The notes under the pieces were generated by a model. It did no database searches. It was not told the DNA's origin and was given only the letters and a program-made list of their open reading frames with translations. Below are positions 1 to 8,946 of a DNA stretch of 64,000 bases, one piece after another. The first letter of the stretch is position 1. Each line of letters begins with the position of its first letter. Both the position numbers and the translations under genes were made by a program. The DNA comes from Microvirga flocculans ATCC BAA-817 (lineage in GTDB: Bacteria; Pseudomonadota; Alphaproteobacteria; Rhizobiales; Beijerinckiaceae), in NCBI RefSeq assembly GCF_000518665.1, contig NZ_JAEA01000013.1:42327-106326 (forward strand). Direction: 5' to 3'.

Positions 1-174
1 GCCTTCTGCGGGGAGCTCGTCAACGAAGTCATGTATGCCTGCGTGCAGTTTCACGGAGGCATGGGCTTCATGCGGGAGAGCCCGATCGAGCGCATGGCCC
101 GCGACGCCCGCGTCCTGTCGATCGGCGGTGGGGCAACGGAGGTGATGCTGGATCTGGTCGCGTCGATGTCCTGA
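1..174 (+). CDS. Acyl-CoA dehydrogenase, C-terminal fragment (cut by window edge)
   Basis: Only the last 57 residues and a TGA stop lie in the window; the rest is to the left. The fragment carries the C-terminal signature of the acyl-CoA dehydrogenase flavoprotein family: FHGGMGF, then a charged ERMARDAR stretch, then the IGGGATEVM turn. Family members oxidise acyl-CoA thioesters to 2-enoyl-CoA with FAD and pass electrons to ETF. The substrate cannot be judged from this fragment. The next gene is on the other strand and ends about 90 bases away, so this gene closes its own transcription unit. Confidence 0.85.
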   Translation, partial: AFCGELVNEVMYACVQFHGGMGFMRESPIERMARDARVLSIGGGATEVMLDLVASMS

Positions 175-266
175 CAAGTTGCAGAATGAAAATGGCGAGG
201 CCGCTTTCCCTGCCTGTTCGAGGTCAGGACGAGAATACGCCCTGCCCTCCTTGGCGAGCAAAGATC

Positions 267-3200
267 TCAAAACCGCCAGACGAAGTTTGCCTTGAGTGCG
301 TGGTCCTGTGCGCGCTTGCCGATCTGGCCCTCATAGGCCACGCCTAGGCTGATCGCCGGGTTCACATGCCAATCGAGTCCAGCTTCCGCCACCAGCGCAT
401 CCCGGTCCACCGGCACGCCGGCTACCGAGAACGCCGCCGTGCCAGCGGCAAAGGTCATCAGCGCCGCTGGCGCAAAATCGCCATAAGCATGACGCCAGCC
501 GAGCAATCCACGCAGGAACAGCGGTACGTTCTCGACGACCTGCGACTCTGCGCGAAGACCGAGCGTCGTTGTGGCCAAGCCATAATCCCGAGCAAGACCG
601 TTCAGGGCCGCAATTCCGCCGTTCTCGGCAAATGCGTCCGTGTGAACACGCATGACGGCGGCGCCGACGAAGGGCTCGAGATGGATGTTCCCCACACCGA
701 GGCGATAACCGATCTCTCCGAACGCCTGCAGGGTCGAGCCGTCATAGGATGACGTCGCCTGATCCTGAAAGCCGACAAAGGTGATCCGGCGGGACATGTC
801 GATATCGTGCCCGGCATAGGATGTGCCGAGGCGGACATTGACTGCCCCCCAGCGGGCGGAGCCATAAAGCGCGCCGAAGACGCTTGCGTTGGAGCCGGAA
901 GACAGCCGGGAATCCACGTCGATATCAGTGCTCGTGAAGCCGCCTGCGACACCGATCCTGTAGCCCTGCTCGAGGGTCGCATCCGCGCCCAGAATGAAGC
1001 CTCCTCTTGAGGCGCTCAACGATCCGGCGTTGCTGTCAGAACGGATCCTGCTCCATGAGCCGAACCCTTCTCCCCAAAGGGAGAAGACCCGGGAATCGAG
1101 AGTCGGATATTGGATGACATCGAGTTGCCGGGCAGGCCCGTCGACAGCATGCGCCACTTGAACGGTGTTCGCCGGAGTTGCCGACAGGGGCTGGCGCAAA
1201 CGGGCCAGCAGCGCGCTGCTGACAAGTTCGGCATCCCCGTAAGCACTCGTCACGACGGAAGCATGAGCATCGCCCGACAGCATGTCCAAGGCTCCGGGCG
1301 TGGACGCGAGGCTGTTCTGGAGCAGCGCATCGTAGACCGAATGTCCGATCCCGGACCGTTCGGCGGCAAATGCGACGGAAGCCTGGTTGGCGGTCTGGGC
1401 TGCATCCGCCACGGATCTGCCGTTATAGCGGAACAGCACCGACAGCTCATCGCCCCAATACGCGATCTCCGGAACGAGATAGGCGGATACGCTATTCGTG
1501 CGGAAGGCGCCGAACCGTCCCAGAGCGCCTCCGTCGGACGAGAGAATGGTCATGCGTTTGTTGACGGGGGCGGAGCGATCCATGAGGGATAGTTCCAAGG
1601 CTCCACCCGCGAGGAGGGTCCGGCCCGAGACATCCAGCTTGTCATGCTGCCCTTTCCCATTCGCATCGACGCGATAGGTCGATCCCTTTCGCAGATCGAC
1701 ATCGCCCTTCACCGTAAGGGTGCCGATCGAGTTCTCCGAGACGCCGCCAGGTTCGATGACGCCGGCCACCGATAAGGGAGCGTCGATCCGACCGAACCCT
1801 CGAAGGGCAGCGTTGGCGTGAACCGCCAGACGCGACCTCACGGACCCGTTGAGGGTGAGGATGCCGCCCAGCACATCGGTTCCGCCCGCATAGGTATTCT
1901 CGCCCGTCAGGAGGAGATTGCCCGCCCCCCGCTTGATCAGGCGGCCCGTACCGCGGATGTCGTTGGACCAAGTGGAGTCATGGCCCTTGGTGTTCACATC
2001 GAACACCTGAGCGAAGCCTTCCGCGCCGAGCTCGTAAGGTCCCCTTACGGCTCGCCCGAGATTGAACATGCCGCGGCCATAGATCTCCGGCGAGCCCATG
2101 GGAGTGGCCGTGGTCAGGATCACTTCGATGATCTGGCGAGCCGTCATATAGGGGAAGGCCTGCCGAAGGATAGCAGCGCCTCCCGAGACGACAGGGGCGG
2201 CCATGGATGTACCGGCCTTGAGGCCATAGTCGCTGTAAGGCACGGTCGACAATATCAGCGCCTCCTCCGGAGACTGACCCGTGCTCGGACGGTCCCCGCC
2301 GGGCGCCGCGATGCACCAGAGGGCGGTGACGCCACACCGGTTGCTGTAGCTGGCGATCTTCCCTCTATTGTTCGTTGCGACAACCGCAATGAGCGTGCCG
2401 TACAGGTCCGACATGTCGACCTCATCGAGATCGGGATCGTTCATGTCGGCGAGCTTGTAGGTTTTCGGGTTCGTGTAATCCGAGGCATCCAAGAGGAAGC
2501 TGTATATGCCCTTCCTGTGATTTTCCGGCCGGATGTAGGGAAACATCGAGATGCCGGAAGGATGCGATGCACCGATAGGCTGCTCCTCGTATTCGTTTCC
2601 TGCTGCGAATACCATGACCACGTCATGCTTCGCGGCCGTCTTAACCGCGTTGTATTCGGCTTCGAGACCGCGCAGATCGACGATCTGGTTGGGCCAAACC
2701 ACCCAGTTGGGATTATCGACCCGCTGGCCCCGATCGTTCGTGATCTGCTTTGGAGGAAAAGCATTGGGGCCATAACTGCCGTTGACGACCTGAGCCCCGT
2801 TTCGGGCGGCATGGATCAGCCCGAGATTGGGCGGATACTTGCCCCACGCATTCAGAACGTAGTTGGTTCTCAGGACCATGAGCGTCGAGTCCGGCGCGAC
2901 GCCCATGATGCCCTTGCCGTCATGGGCGGCCCCGATAATGCCCGAAACATGAGTGCCGTGGCTGATGACCTTCCCATCGGGGCCCGTGTCGCTCAGGTCA
3001 TGAGGATCCGTTCCGACGGCATAGGAGTATGAAAGCGGGGAGATGCGGCCTGCGAATTCCGGGTGCTCGAAATCGATGCCGGAATCGACAACGGCCACGG
3101 TGATTCCCTTGCCCGTATAGCCCATGGCAAATGCGTCGGAGGCATGGATGCCGTCCAGAAACCAGGAGCGACGGTATTCATCCGTCTCGGCGAAGGATGT

Positions 3201-3461
3201 GCTTGAGGCTGGTGTGAGGGATCCTGCCCTCGTCGAGACATCGCTGGCGAGAACCTTCGATGTCGGCTGCCACGGAAATTGATGACCGGAAAAGCCGAAG
3301 CGGCTGCTCACGAATGTCGGAACCTCGTTCGCCGCGACGCTCGCCGCGCTCCAGCAAAGAGAGGCCAAAGCGGTGCCGGCCAGGAGAGAGAGCCGGACGA
3401 TCTGTCTGCGAACCGGACCGGTTTGTTGCGCTGGCGCGCGATATCGTTTCGCGGAAGTCAT
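267..3461 (-). CDS. Autotransporter serine protease (subtilisin S8 passenger)
   Basis: A type V secreted protease of 1064 residues. A signal peptide occupies about residues 1-44 (basic start, hydrophobic LSLLAGTALASL core, ASVAA cleavage area). The S8 domain spans about 110-450, with Asp126 in VAVVDSG, His168 in SHGTHV, Asn289 in AAGNE and Ser419 in GTSMAAP, so the catalytic set is complete. A PATR-type beta-helix repeat (GNLLLTGENTY) follows, and the last 270 or so residues look like an autotransporter beta-barrel ending in WRF, with the terminal Phe expected by the Bam machinery. The reading frame stays open upstream into the LysR gene; the ATG at 3461 was chosen because a GGGGG stretch lies about 8 bases before it and the signal peptide starts there. 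ATGs at 3476 and 3482 are alternatives. The substrate is unknown. Confidence 0.9.
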   Translation of the reverse strand: MTSAKRYRAPAQQTGPVRRQIVRLSLLAGTALASLCWSAASVAANEVPTFVSSRFGFSGHQFPWQPTSKVLASDVSTRAGSLTPASSTSFAETDEYRRSWFLDGIHASDAFAMGYTGKGITVAVVDSGIDFEHPEFAGRISPLSYSYAVGTDPHDLSDTGPDGKVISHGTHVSGIIGAAHDGKGIMGVAPDSTLMVLRTNYVLNAWGKYPPNLGLIHAARNGAQVVNGSYGPNAFPPKQITNDRGQRVDNPNWVVWPNQIVDLRGLEAEYNAVKTAAKHDVVMVFAAGNEYEEQPIGASHPSGISMFPYIRPENHRKGIYSFLLDASDYTNPKTYKLADMNDPDLDEVDMSDLYGTLIAVVATNNRGKIASYSNRCGVTALWCIAAPGGDRPSTGQSPEEALILSTVPYSDYGLKAGTSMAAPVVSGGAAILRQAFPYMTARQIIEVILTTATPMGSPEIYGRGMFNLGRAVRGPYELGAEGFAQVFDVNTKGHDSTWSNDIRGTGRLIKRGAGNLLLTGENTYAGGTDVLGGILTLNGSVRSRLAVHANAALRGFGRIDAPLSVAGVIEPGGVSENSIGTLTVKGDVDLRKGSTYRVDANGKGQHDKLDVSGRTLLAGGALELSLMDRSAPVNKRMTILSSDGGALGRFGAFRTNSVSAYLVPEIAYWGDELSVLFRYNGRSVADAAQTANQASVAFAAERSGIGHSVYDALLQNSLASTPGALDMLSGDAHASVVTSAYGDAELVSSALLARLRQPLSATPANTVQVAHAVDGPARQLDVIQYPTLDSRVFSLWGEGFGSWSRIRSDSNAGSLSASRGGFILGADATLEQGYRIGVAGGFTSTDIDVDSRLSSGSNASVFGALYGSARWGAVNVRLGTSYAGHDIDMSRRITFVGFQDQATSSYDGSTLQAFGEIGYRLGVGNIHLEPFVGAAVMRVHTDAFAENGGIAALNGLARDYGLATTTLGLRAESQVVENVPLFLRGLLGWRHAYGDFAPAALMTFAAGTAAFSVAGVPVDRDALVAEAGLDWHVNPAISLGVAYEGQIGKRAQDHALKANFVWRF

Positions 3462-3664
3462 CCTGGTTGCCCCCATCAGCATCGGGCCATCGCATCGGCC
3501 CTTCGTCGTCGGGAGCCACACTAAGAAAAGATTCACCTGCGTCCAGGCAGAAAGGCTAAGATCAGCGCGCGATTTAGCTTGTGTTACTTTACGGCAACGG
3601 CGGCTTTTGACTGTACCGCAACGATTCAGATTTTGCCTCCAGACACTTGCCGCAAAATACGACG

Positions 3665-4558
3665 TCAGGCTGAACGGATCTCCGCCAGGAGCCATCTGTG
3701 GAAGACCTGCAGCCCCGCACGCATCGGCCAATCCTCGGGGGTCGTGAACCAGTAGGCATGGCGGCTTTTGAAACCAAGACCTGCCGGGTTCAAAAGACGC
3801 CCGGTCTCGAGTTCTTCCTGAACAAGCCGCCGAGGAACGAGAGCAAGTCCCTGCCCGGAGATCGCGGCCCTGATGACCAGAGAGTAGAAACCGAACCGCA
3901 CCGTGCGGAACGGGGTCAGGTCGTCGAGGCCATGCGCGGCGGCAAACTCGCTCCATCGCAACGGGGTCTGGAAATGATCCAGCACTGTATATCGTCTCAC
4001 ATCCTGCGCCGTCTGAATGCCTCCCAGCCGCGAGAGAAGCGAGGGCGCGCCCACGAGGGCGACATTCCGTCCGAAGAGATAGTCAGCCCTGTATCCTGGC
4101 CAATACCCCTCCCCGAAGCGGAAAATGCCGTCGGTTGCCTCGGTGGTGTCGGCGGTCACGAAACTCGTGAACTGGACGTCGATGCCAGGGTGAAGTTCCG
4201 TAAACCTGGAAAAGCGCGGCACGAGCCATCGGTCTCCAACGATCGGAAGCACATGGAGGCGAACCGACCAAGGCGATTCCTTCAACGCAGAAATCTGCGC
4301 GCCTGCGCTTTCGAGCTCCGCAAGAGCGAGACGGGCGTGCCTGATGTAAATCCTTCCGGCCTCGGTCTGGGTCAGGCCGCGGTTTCCGCGTGTGAATAGC
4401 GCTGCGCCGAGCGTCTCCTCCAGTGCCCGCAGGTGCTTGCTGACCGCGCTCTGAGTCAGGTTGACAGCTTCTGCCGCCCCTGAGGCCGTGCCATGCTCGG
4501 CGATGGCGAGAAGCACTCTGAGAGACGTCAGAGAACTGGGGAGACGATGAATGCTCAT
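3665..4558 (-). CDS. LysR-family transcriptional regulator
   Basis: A 297-residue protein of normal LysR length. The N-terminal winged helix-turn-helix covers about residues 8-67 (SLTSLRVLLAIAEHGT, then LTQSAVSKHLRALEETLG), and a periplasmic-binding-like effector domain follows, with the GcvA-type ending FHRWLLAE. LysR proteins usually bind near their own promoter and control a neighbouring target. Here the autotransporter protease gene begins about 200 bases downstream on the same strand, so read-through or direct control is possible but not shown. The gene upstream is also on the minus strand, so there is no classical divergent target. The effector cannot be predicted. Confidence 0.9.
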   Translation of the reverse strand: MSIHRLPSSLTSLRVLLAIAEHGTASGAAEAVNLTQSAVSKHLRALEETLGAALFTRGNRGLTQTEAGRIYIRHARLALAELESAGAQISALKESPWSVRLHVLPIVGDRWLVPRFSRFTELHPGIDVQFTSFVTADTTEATDGIFRFGEGYWPGYRADYLFGRNVALVGAPSLLSRLGGIQTAQDVRRYTVLDHFQTPLRWSEFAAAHGLDDLTPFRTVRFGFYSLVIRAAISGQGLALVPRRLVQEELETGRLLNPAGLGFKSRHAYWFTTPEDWPMRAGLQVFHRWLLAEIRSA

Positions 4559-4705
4559 AGGAGGCGGGTTTCGCTGAGCCGGATTGGAACAGAAAGCCTT
4601 GACTGATTTCTTAAAGAAAAAATATGCCCGGATCGGAGAGATATGGGCATCTTCACTCGAAATCAGGCGGAGAACCGGATGACAACGGCTCTCCGCCTAT
4701 GTTTT

Positions 4706-5262
4706 TCAGCGGGAATTGTGCCCTTCGGTTCGCGCCGGAGCCGTTAGCCCCGACAAGTCGTCCCAGACATAAGCGAAATTCTCTGAGCGCCATACGGGAC
4801 CTGGATCGGTATAGCACCCTATTCTGCGCCCGTTCACGAATTCATAGAATGCAATGCCGGATCGTTTCCGAGGACAACGCCTATACCCAGTCCGGTTGAA
4901 CCAGAGTTCATGATGGAACGTGCTAGCGTCGTCAGTAATTTTCGTCCGATCCCCATTCGCTTGAACGCGCCGTCGACATAGAGGAACTTCACCTCGGATC
5001 GATCCTTAAAAATATCGTGGGACGGCGCCCCGGCAACACCGAAACCTGCCAATTGTCCATTCGCTTCGGCAAGCAATATCGTCAGGTTGTGCTTCTCAGG
5101 GACGAGAATGTCCTGCCAGCGTGACAGACGTACCGCTTCCGTCAGCACATTGTAGGCTTCCTCCGGAGCGAGACTACGATAGGTTTCGCGCCATATGCGG
5201 TAATGCAGTCGAGCGATGGCCTGCACATCGGCTCTTTCTGCGCGACGGATGCTGATTGCCAT
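4706..5262 (-). pseudogene. GNAT-family N-acetyltransferase, frameshifted near 4847
   Basis: The frame starting at 5262 encodes a typical GNAT N-terminus (IRRAERADVQAIARLH, acetyl-CoA loop RMGIGRKL, then GNDPAL) but stops after 142 residues at 4834. Moving one frame at about 4845-4851 restores a GNAT C-terminus: tyrosine-containing YEFVNGRRIG, then TDPGPVWRSENFAYVWDDL, running to a stop at 4706 with no other in-frame stop. Loss of one base in the codon before the conserved FYE motif explains this. The repaired product would be about 185 residues, normal for the family. It is either a recent pseudogene or a sequencing error. A short VanZ-like gene lies 45 bases upstream on the same strand. The acceptor substrate is unknown. 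Confidence 0.8.
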
Positions 5263-5307
5263 CCCGCACCTTCCAGGTTTGAGTCACTTGACGAGAACTT
5301 TTCGATA

Positions 5308-5703
5308 TCAAGGTTCTTCCTGTCCTGCACGTAACTTTGCTAAGAACCCGTGCGGATCCATCAGCCGCTTTGTTGCAAGTTCGATTCCTGCGCCGAGAGC
5401 GATACCGAGGAGCGCCCCGACAGCCTTGATGAGGCCATCGGGGACACGGCCATGCCGTCCTGGGGTTAGATACTGGAGACCTTCCAACACCATAGCCACT
5501 CCCAGCAGGAGCACGGCACTCTGCAGGCGATGCTGGGGGTAACCTATGCAAAAGAGCCCGCCTATGACCAGAAAGGCGGCAAACCGCTCCCAATCCGCAG
5601 GTGCCGCTGTAACCGGCCTGAATTCGATAGGCGCGAGAGTGAAGATGGCGATGGAAAAGACAAGAAGCCAGGCAAGCCACCGGGAAACCGATCGAATGCT
5701 CAT
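5308..5703 (-). CDS. Small VanZ-like membrane protein
   Basis: A 131-residue integral membrane protein with about four hydrophobic segments (roughly residues 8-24, 38-55, 63-78, 95-113). The layout, with DWERFAAFLVIGGLF in the first half and a G-P-rich loop GRHGRVPDGLIKAVGALLG before the last helix, resembles VanZ-like proteins of alphaproteobacteria. VanZ is linked to teicoplanin resistance in Gram-positive bacteria; the role of this shorter form is unknown. The ATG at 5703 is preferred to the one five codons earlier because AAGGGG lies 6 bases before it. Confidence 0.65.
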   Translation of the reverse strand: MSIRSVSRWLAWLLVFSIAIFTLAPIEFRPVTAAPADWERFAAFLVIGGLFCIGYPQHRLQSAVLLLGVAMVLEGLQYLTPGRHGRVPDGLIKAVGALLGIALGAGIELATKRLMDPHGFLAKLRAGQEEP

Positions 5704-5766
5704 AACGTGCCCCTTCAATGTTGAAGCGAATCAACATGGCAAGTTCGCCAATGCCTTTCCCTTCGC

Positions 5767-5874
5767 TCATCCTGCTACAGAGCTGCGCAGACCCTCGTCC
5801 TCATAAAGGATAGCATAAATGTCTTTGGCTTTAGAGGCGATCGCTCGAAAGAGCTGAGAGGCCTCGTCCGTCAC
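5767..5874 (-). CDS. Possible 35-residue peptide or gene remnant
   Basis: A short open stretch with protein-like composition: VTDEASQLFRAIASKAKDIY, then a charged tail ending SSVAG. No good ATG lies in frame; a GTG at 5874 is possible. Just upstream, an AGGAAG ribosome-binding sequence precedes an ATG in another frame (MSRQ, then a stop overlapping the GTG). That fits either a small gene with a one-base frameshift or chance. It lies 63 bases before the VanZ-like gene on the same strand. No family is recognised. Confidence 0.3.
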   Translation of the reverse strand: MTDEASQLFRAIASKAKDIYAILYEDEGLRSSVAG

Positions 5875-5911
5875 TGTCGAGACATTGCTTCCTGTTGGCT
5901 GGGTATTGTTT

Positions 5912-5945
5912 AAAAAAAAGCGGCCCCGGGTTGCCGGGGCCGCTT
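5912..5945 (-). terminator. Rho-independent terminator of the beta-helix RTX gene
   Basis: A perfect 12-bp stem (5918-5929 with 5934-5945, CCGG at the tip, 4-base loop) is followed on the minus strand by a run of eight T (5919-5912). It begins about 25 bases past the stop of the gene at 5970-7721. Confidence 0.9.
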
Positions 5946-5969
5946 GTCTGCTCTTACGTGCGCTCGCGA

Positions 5970-7721
5970 TCAGATGACGAGGAAGTCGGCTGCCGTGAGC
6001 TTGGCATGGTTCTCGATCACGGCGAACTTCACCGCCGCCGTCGAGCCCGTGCCGTCGGCATCGTAATACAGGGCGCCCGACTTGCTGTCGTAGATGATGC
6101 GGTCGTTGGCATCCAAAGCCTTGGTGCCGGTGACGAAGGCGCTCGCCGCGAGGCTGCCCCACTTGAGCTTGGTGAAGACCGAGTCGTTGAGACGGATCGT
6201 GTCGTCGGCCGGGTTGAAGTCGACGATGAAATCCACATTCGAGAAGCCCAACTTGGTGTCGAAGGTGAAGGCATCCTTGCCCGCACCGCCGATCAGCACG
6301 TCGCTGCCGCCCTTGCCCCAGATCTTGTCGTTGCCGCTCTTGGCGTCGATCAGGTCGTTGCCGGAACTGCCAGTCAGGCTGTTGGCCGCGCTCGTGCCGG
6401 TCACCGTCTTGGTGGTCGCAGGACGTCCTGAGGTCGAGGGCGGCGTCGTGGTGCCCGTTTCAGCCACGTCCGCAACCTGGAAAGTCACGACACCGGTATC
6501 GGAATCGCCGTCGGCGTCCTTGACGGTGTAGGTGAAGCTGTCCGAGCCGAAGAAGTTGCTCTTGGGGGTGTAGACGAAGGAGCCGTCGGCACTAAGCTTC
6601 ACGCTGCCGCCCTGGGCGGTGGCGAAGGTGCCGGCGACAGCGGCCTTGCCGCCATCGGCGGCGACGTCGTTGGCGAGCACGCCCTTGGAGGCGCTCACCG
6701 TCAGCACCGTGTCCTCCGTCGCGGCGTAGCCGTCGTCCATGGCGGTCACGGGATGGTCCTGCGCGTCCGGCGTCGGAGTGGGCGTGGGCGTTGACGTTGT
6801 CGGCCTGGTGACAGGATTACTGGACACCGTGTTAGGCGCGATCGTGGAATTAATCAGGCCGGTATTGGCACCATAGGTGCTGTAGTGAACGGTTCCAACG
6901 CCGCCCAGGACGTTGTTGGTGATGACAAGTCCGGAAGACGGCAACTGCCGATCACCGAATTCGTTGGCAATCTCAATGCCTGTGGCAGGCTTCCCGTTAC
7001 GGTAAAAGTTGGTGTCGTAAGTGTGAGACACCATATTGTACTGCACGACGGCGTCTTGAGCGTTGTCGAGGTAGATACCGACGCTGTAGCTGTCATAAAC
7101 GGTGTTGCCGCTGATCTTTGCGCCTTTGGTGAACATGGCGCCAATGCCTTCACCGTAATTGTCGTAGACATTGTTGTTGCGGATGATGCTGCCGTCCGAC
7201 TTGTCCAAGCTGATGCCCTGGGCCCAACCGCCGGACCAGGTACGGCTGCTGTTCTCAAGAACGTTGTGCCAAACCTCGTTGCCTTCGATCAGGTTGTTAT
7301 AGGAATTTCCGACCGCAGATCCGCCAGCCCAAATGGCAGCCCGGAAGCTGTCGTGAACATTGTTGTCCAGGACTTTGGTGTCATGCGTATCCCAGAGGGT
7401 GATGCCGGCGCGCTTCGCGTTGCGCACTTCAAAACCCTGGAACGTCACGTAATCGCCGGTGATCGTGACAAGGTTGGAGCCGGATGCGGTCTGGCTGCCA
7501 TCGATGATCACATGCTCACCCGAAACAGGCTTGAAGGTGATCGGAGCAGATGCCGTGCCATTCTTACTGATATTGACGGTGCCGTTGTAAACACCACCAT
7601 GCACCAATACCGTGTCACCAGGCTGGGCGAGCTGCGCCGCCTTCGTGATGGTTTTCACCGGACTGGTAGACGTACCGGCATTGGAATCGCTACCGGTGGT
7701 CGAGACATAAAAAATCGCCAT
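5970..7721 (-). CDS. Secreted beta-helix / cadherin-like / RTX calcium-binding protein
   Basis: A 583-residue modular exoprotein without a signal peptide. Residues 1-300 form a right-handed parallel beta-helix of the pectate-lyase/epimerase type: an N-terminal cap with ITKAAQLAQPGDTVLVHGG, then rungs such as DNNVHDSF and RNNNVYDNYGEGIG. A Pro/Thr linker covers 303-322, a cadherin/Ig-like repeat 325-417 (GVLANDVAADG, FTYTVKDADGD), and RTX nonapeptides 445-485 (GSSGNDLID, GGAGKDAF). A module of about 100 residues ends in DFLVI, typical of type I secretion substrates. This layout is comparable to secreted alginate epimerases and lyases, and the exopolysaccharide genes nearby make polysaccharide binding or cleavage plausible; no catalytic residues can be assigned. 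Confidence 0.85.
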   Translation of the reverse strand: MAIFYVSTTGSDSNAGTSTSPVKTITKAAQLAQPGDTVLVHGGVYNGTVNISKNGTASAPITFKPVSGEHVIIDGSQTASGSNLVTITGDYVTFQGFEVRNAKRAGITLWDTHDTKVLDNNVHDSFRAAIWAGGSAVGNSYNNLIEGNEVWHNVLENSSRTWSGGWAQGISLDKSDGSIIRNNNVYDNYGEGIGAMFTKGAKISGNTVYDSYSVGIYLDNAQDAVVQYNMVSHTYDTNFYRNGKPATGIEIANEFGDRQLPSSGLVITNNVLGGVGTVHYSTYGANTGLINSTIAPNTVSSNPVTRPTTSTPTPTPTPDAQDHPVTAMDDGYAATEDTVLTVSASKGVLANDVAADGGKAAVAGTFATAQGGSVKLSADGSFVYTPKSNFFGSDSFTYTVKDADGDSDTGVVTFQVADVAETGTTTPPSTSGRPATTKTVTGTSAANSLTGSSGNDLIDAKSGNDKIWGKGGSDVLIGGAGKDAFTFDTKLGFSNVDFIVDFNPADDTIRLNDSVFTKLKWGSLAASAFVTGTKALDANDRIIYDSKSGALYYDADGTGSTAAVKFAVIENHAKLTAADFLVI

Positions 7722-8343
7722 GTGCTTTCTCGTTTTTCAATCGCTCAAAGGTTTCGAAAATTGGATGGTGAGATACGACTGCGTTTGCCTTCCGAAATTA
7801 GGAAAACTGGCTTTTCGCAGTGCGTTGATCGCTCTCAACGGAGGACGAAAATGTTTATCAATGCTTTCATTAACTGCCCCTTGTTCTGGAATTGTTTTGA
7901 AAGGTTTTTCAACGATTTACGCTACAAAATCTGTAAAATAAATTTCATAATCACTGCATGAAATATTTTTCTCATACAAAATAAAAACGACATGAATTGA
8001 ATCTAATAATTATCAACGATCACGATTATGCAATAATTCCGCTAGCCTCTCAAAGCGACACACTGAATAGCTAGTTCATATAAGAGACTAAGAAAAAATA
8101 TCCTGAGAGAGAATTATTTCTCCAGAATCGCAATCCCGAAACGAGATTCAACCAGCAAAATAAGATGATAATTTTCTAAAGAAGACAGTGGAAATTCAAA
8201 GGGGGCGCTAACGGCCCGAGAGTCTATCTTCATGTCTTGCCCCTAATGACTATTGAGTAAATCTTCTTATTACTTCAATGTGCATTGATGTATACGCTCG
8301 AATGTGACCTCAATATGGCAACGCTCGATATCCGTTTTTCACC

Positions 8344-8504
8344 AATCCTATCCTCATATAGCTCCTAGCTATGCGTTCTAAAGCGCTAGGATACCCGCAA
8401 TCCATCGCTCGCTAAGCGCTGGCTAGAAGCGCGATAGGATTTCGCCGTTTCGAGCACATTCATATGTGCGAGTGCATTCCTCAGCGCACTCGCTATTTTA
8501 TTTT
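8344..8504 (+). ncRNA. Candidate structured RNA (nested inverted repeats)
   Basis: A perfect 9-bp outer stem (AATCCTATC at 8344-8352 with GATAGGATT at 8433-8441) encloses two hairpins: TCCTAGC 8363-8369 with GCTAGGA 8385-8391, and GCGCT 8416-8420 with AGCGC 8428-8432. The second stacks directly on the outer stem. A further hairpin with a T-rich tail follows at 8468-8504. Together this could be a branched small RNA of about 160 bases with its own terminator, or an intergenic repeat element. No promoter or known family is recognised. Confidence 0.3.
8468..8504 (+). terminator. Terminator-like hairpin in gene-free DNA
   Basis: Eight perfect base pairs (GCGAGTGC 8468-8475 with GCACTCGC 8486-8493, 10-base loop) are followed on the plus strand by tattttatttt. 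No plus-strand protein gene precedes it, so it supports a non-coding transcript ending here. Confidence 0.4.
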
Positions 8505-8946
8505 CAAAGCGCCGTCGCATGCTTTTGATCCCACCTCCCTAAAAGAGCATCGTCAGGAAGACTGAGAAATTTTCGGCTGTTAGGCGCGATCTTGTTTTTC
8601 TAGATCCAGTTTCATGAAAGAACGCGGCCTGATGCAGGCTCGGAATACAGCATCGAAGAACAACAGTTCTTACGAGCTTAACGCGTTGCTCAGATGCGCC
8701 TTTCTGACAAGGGGTATATCCAATAAATGCTCCATGCTTTGTGAATTTACCGATAGTGGTACAGGCCAAGCACTATATTGAGGTAGGGATAGTACCCTAT
8801 TAAGAGATATTTTTTTCTCACCGGATTTCGTCAATATAAATTCTTATGTTGCATCTCTTAGGCTGGGCCTTCGCCTTTGCTCAAGATCGTGCATCAGCGT
8901 TTATACTTCAGCCGGATAGACATTCGGCCCATATTGAGGTGGCACC

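Larger units (their letters stand above)
7722..8946. other. 1.2-kb AT-rich stretch without a recognisable gene
   Basis: No frame here gives a convincing protein; the longest candidates are under 80 codons and show no motif. The DNA is clearly AT-richer than the core. It separates the oppositely oriented starts of two RTX genes (7721 minus, 8947 plus), so it must hold promoters for both. Nested inverted repeats at 8344-8441 and a terminator-like hairpin at 8468-8504 are listed separately. Confidence 0.7.

Noticed and set aside
3462..3956. N-terminal extension of the autotransporter into the LysR gene
   Set aside because: It overlaps coding DNA of LysR and would bury the signal peptide; the ATG at 3461 begins a clear signal sequence.
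8539..8769. 76-codon minus-strand frame in the AT-rich gap
   Set aside because: No ribosome-binding site, no motif and biased composition; likely chance.
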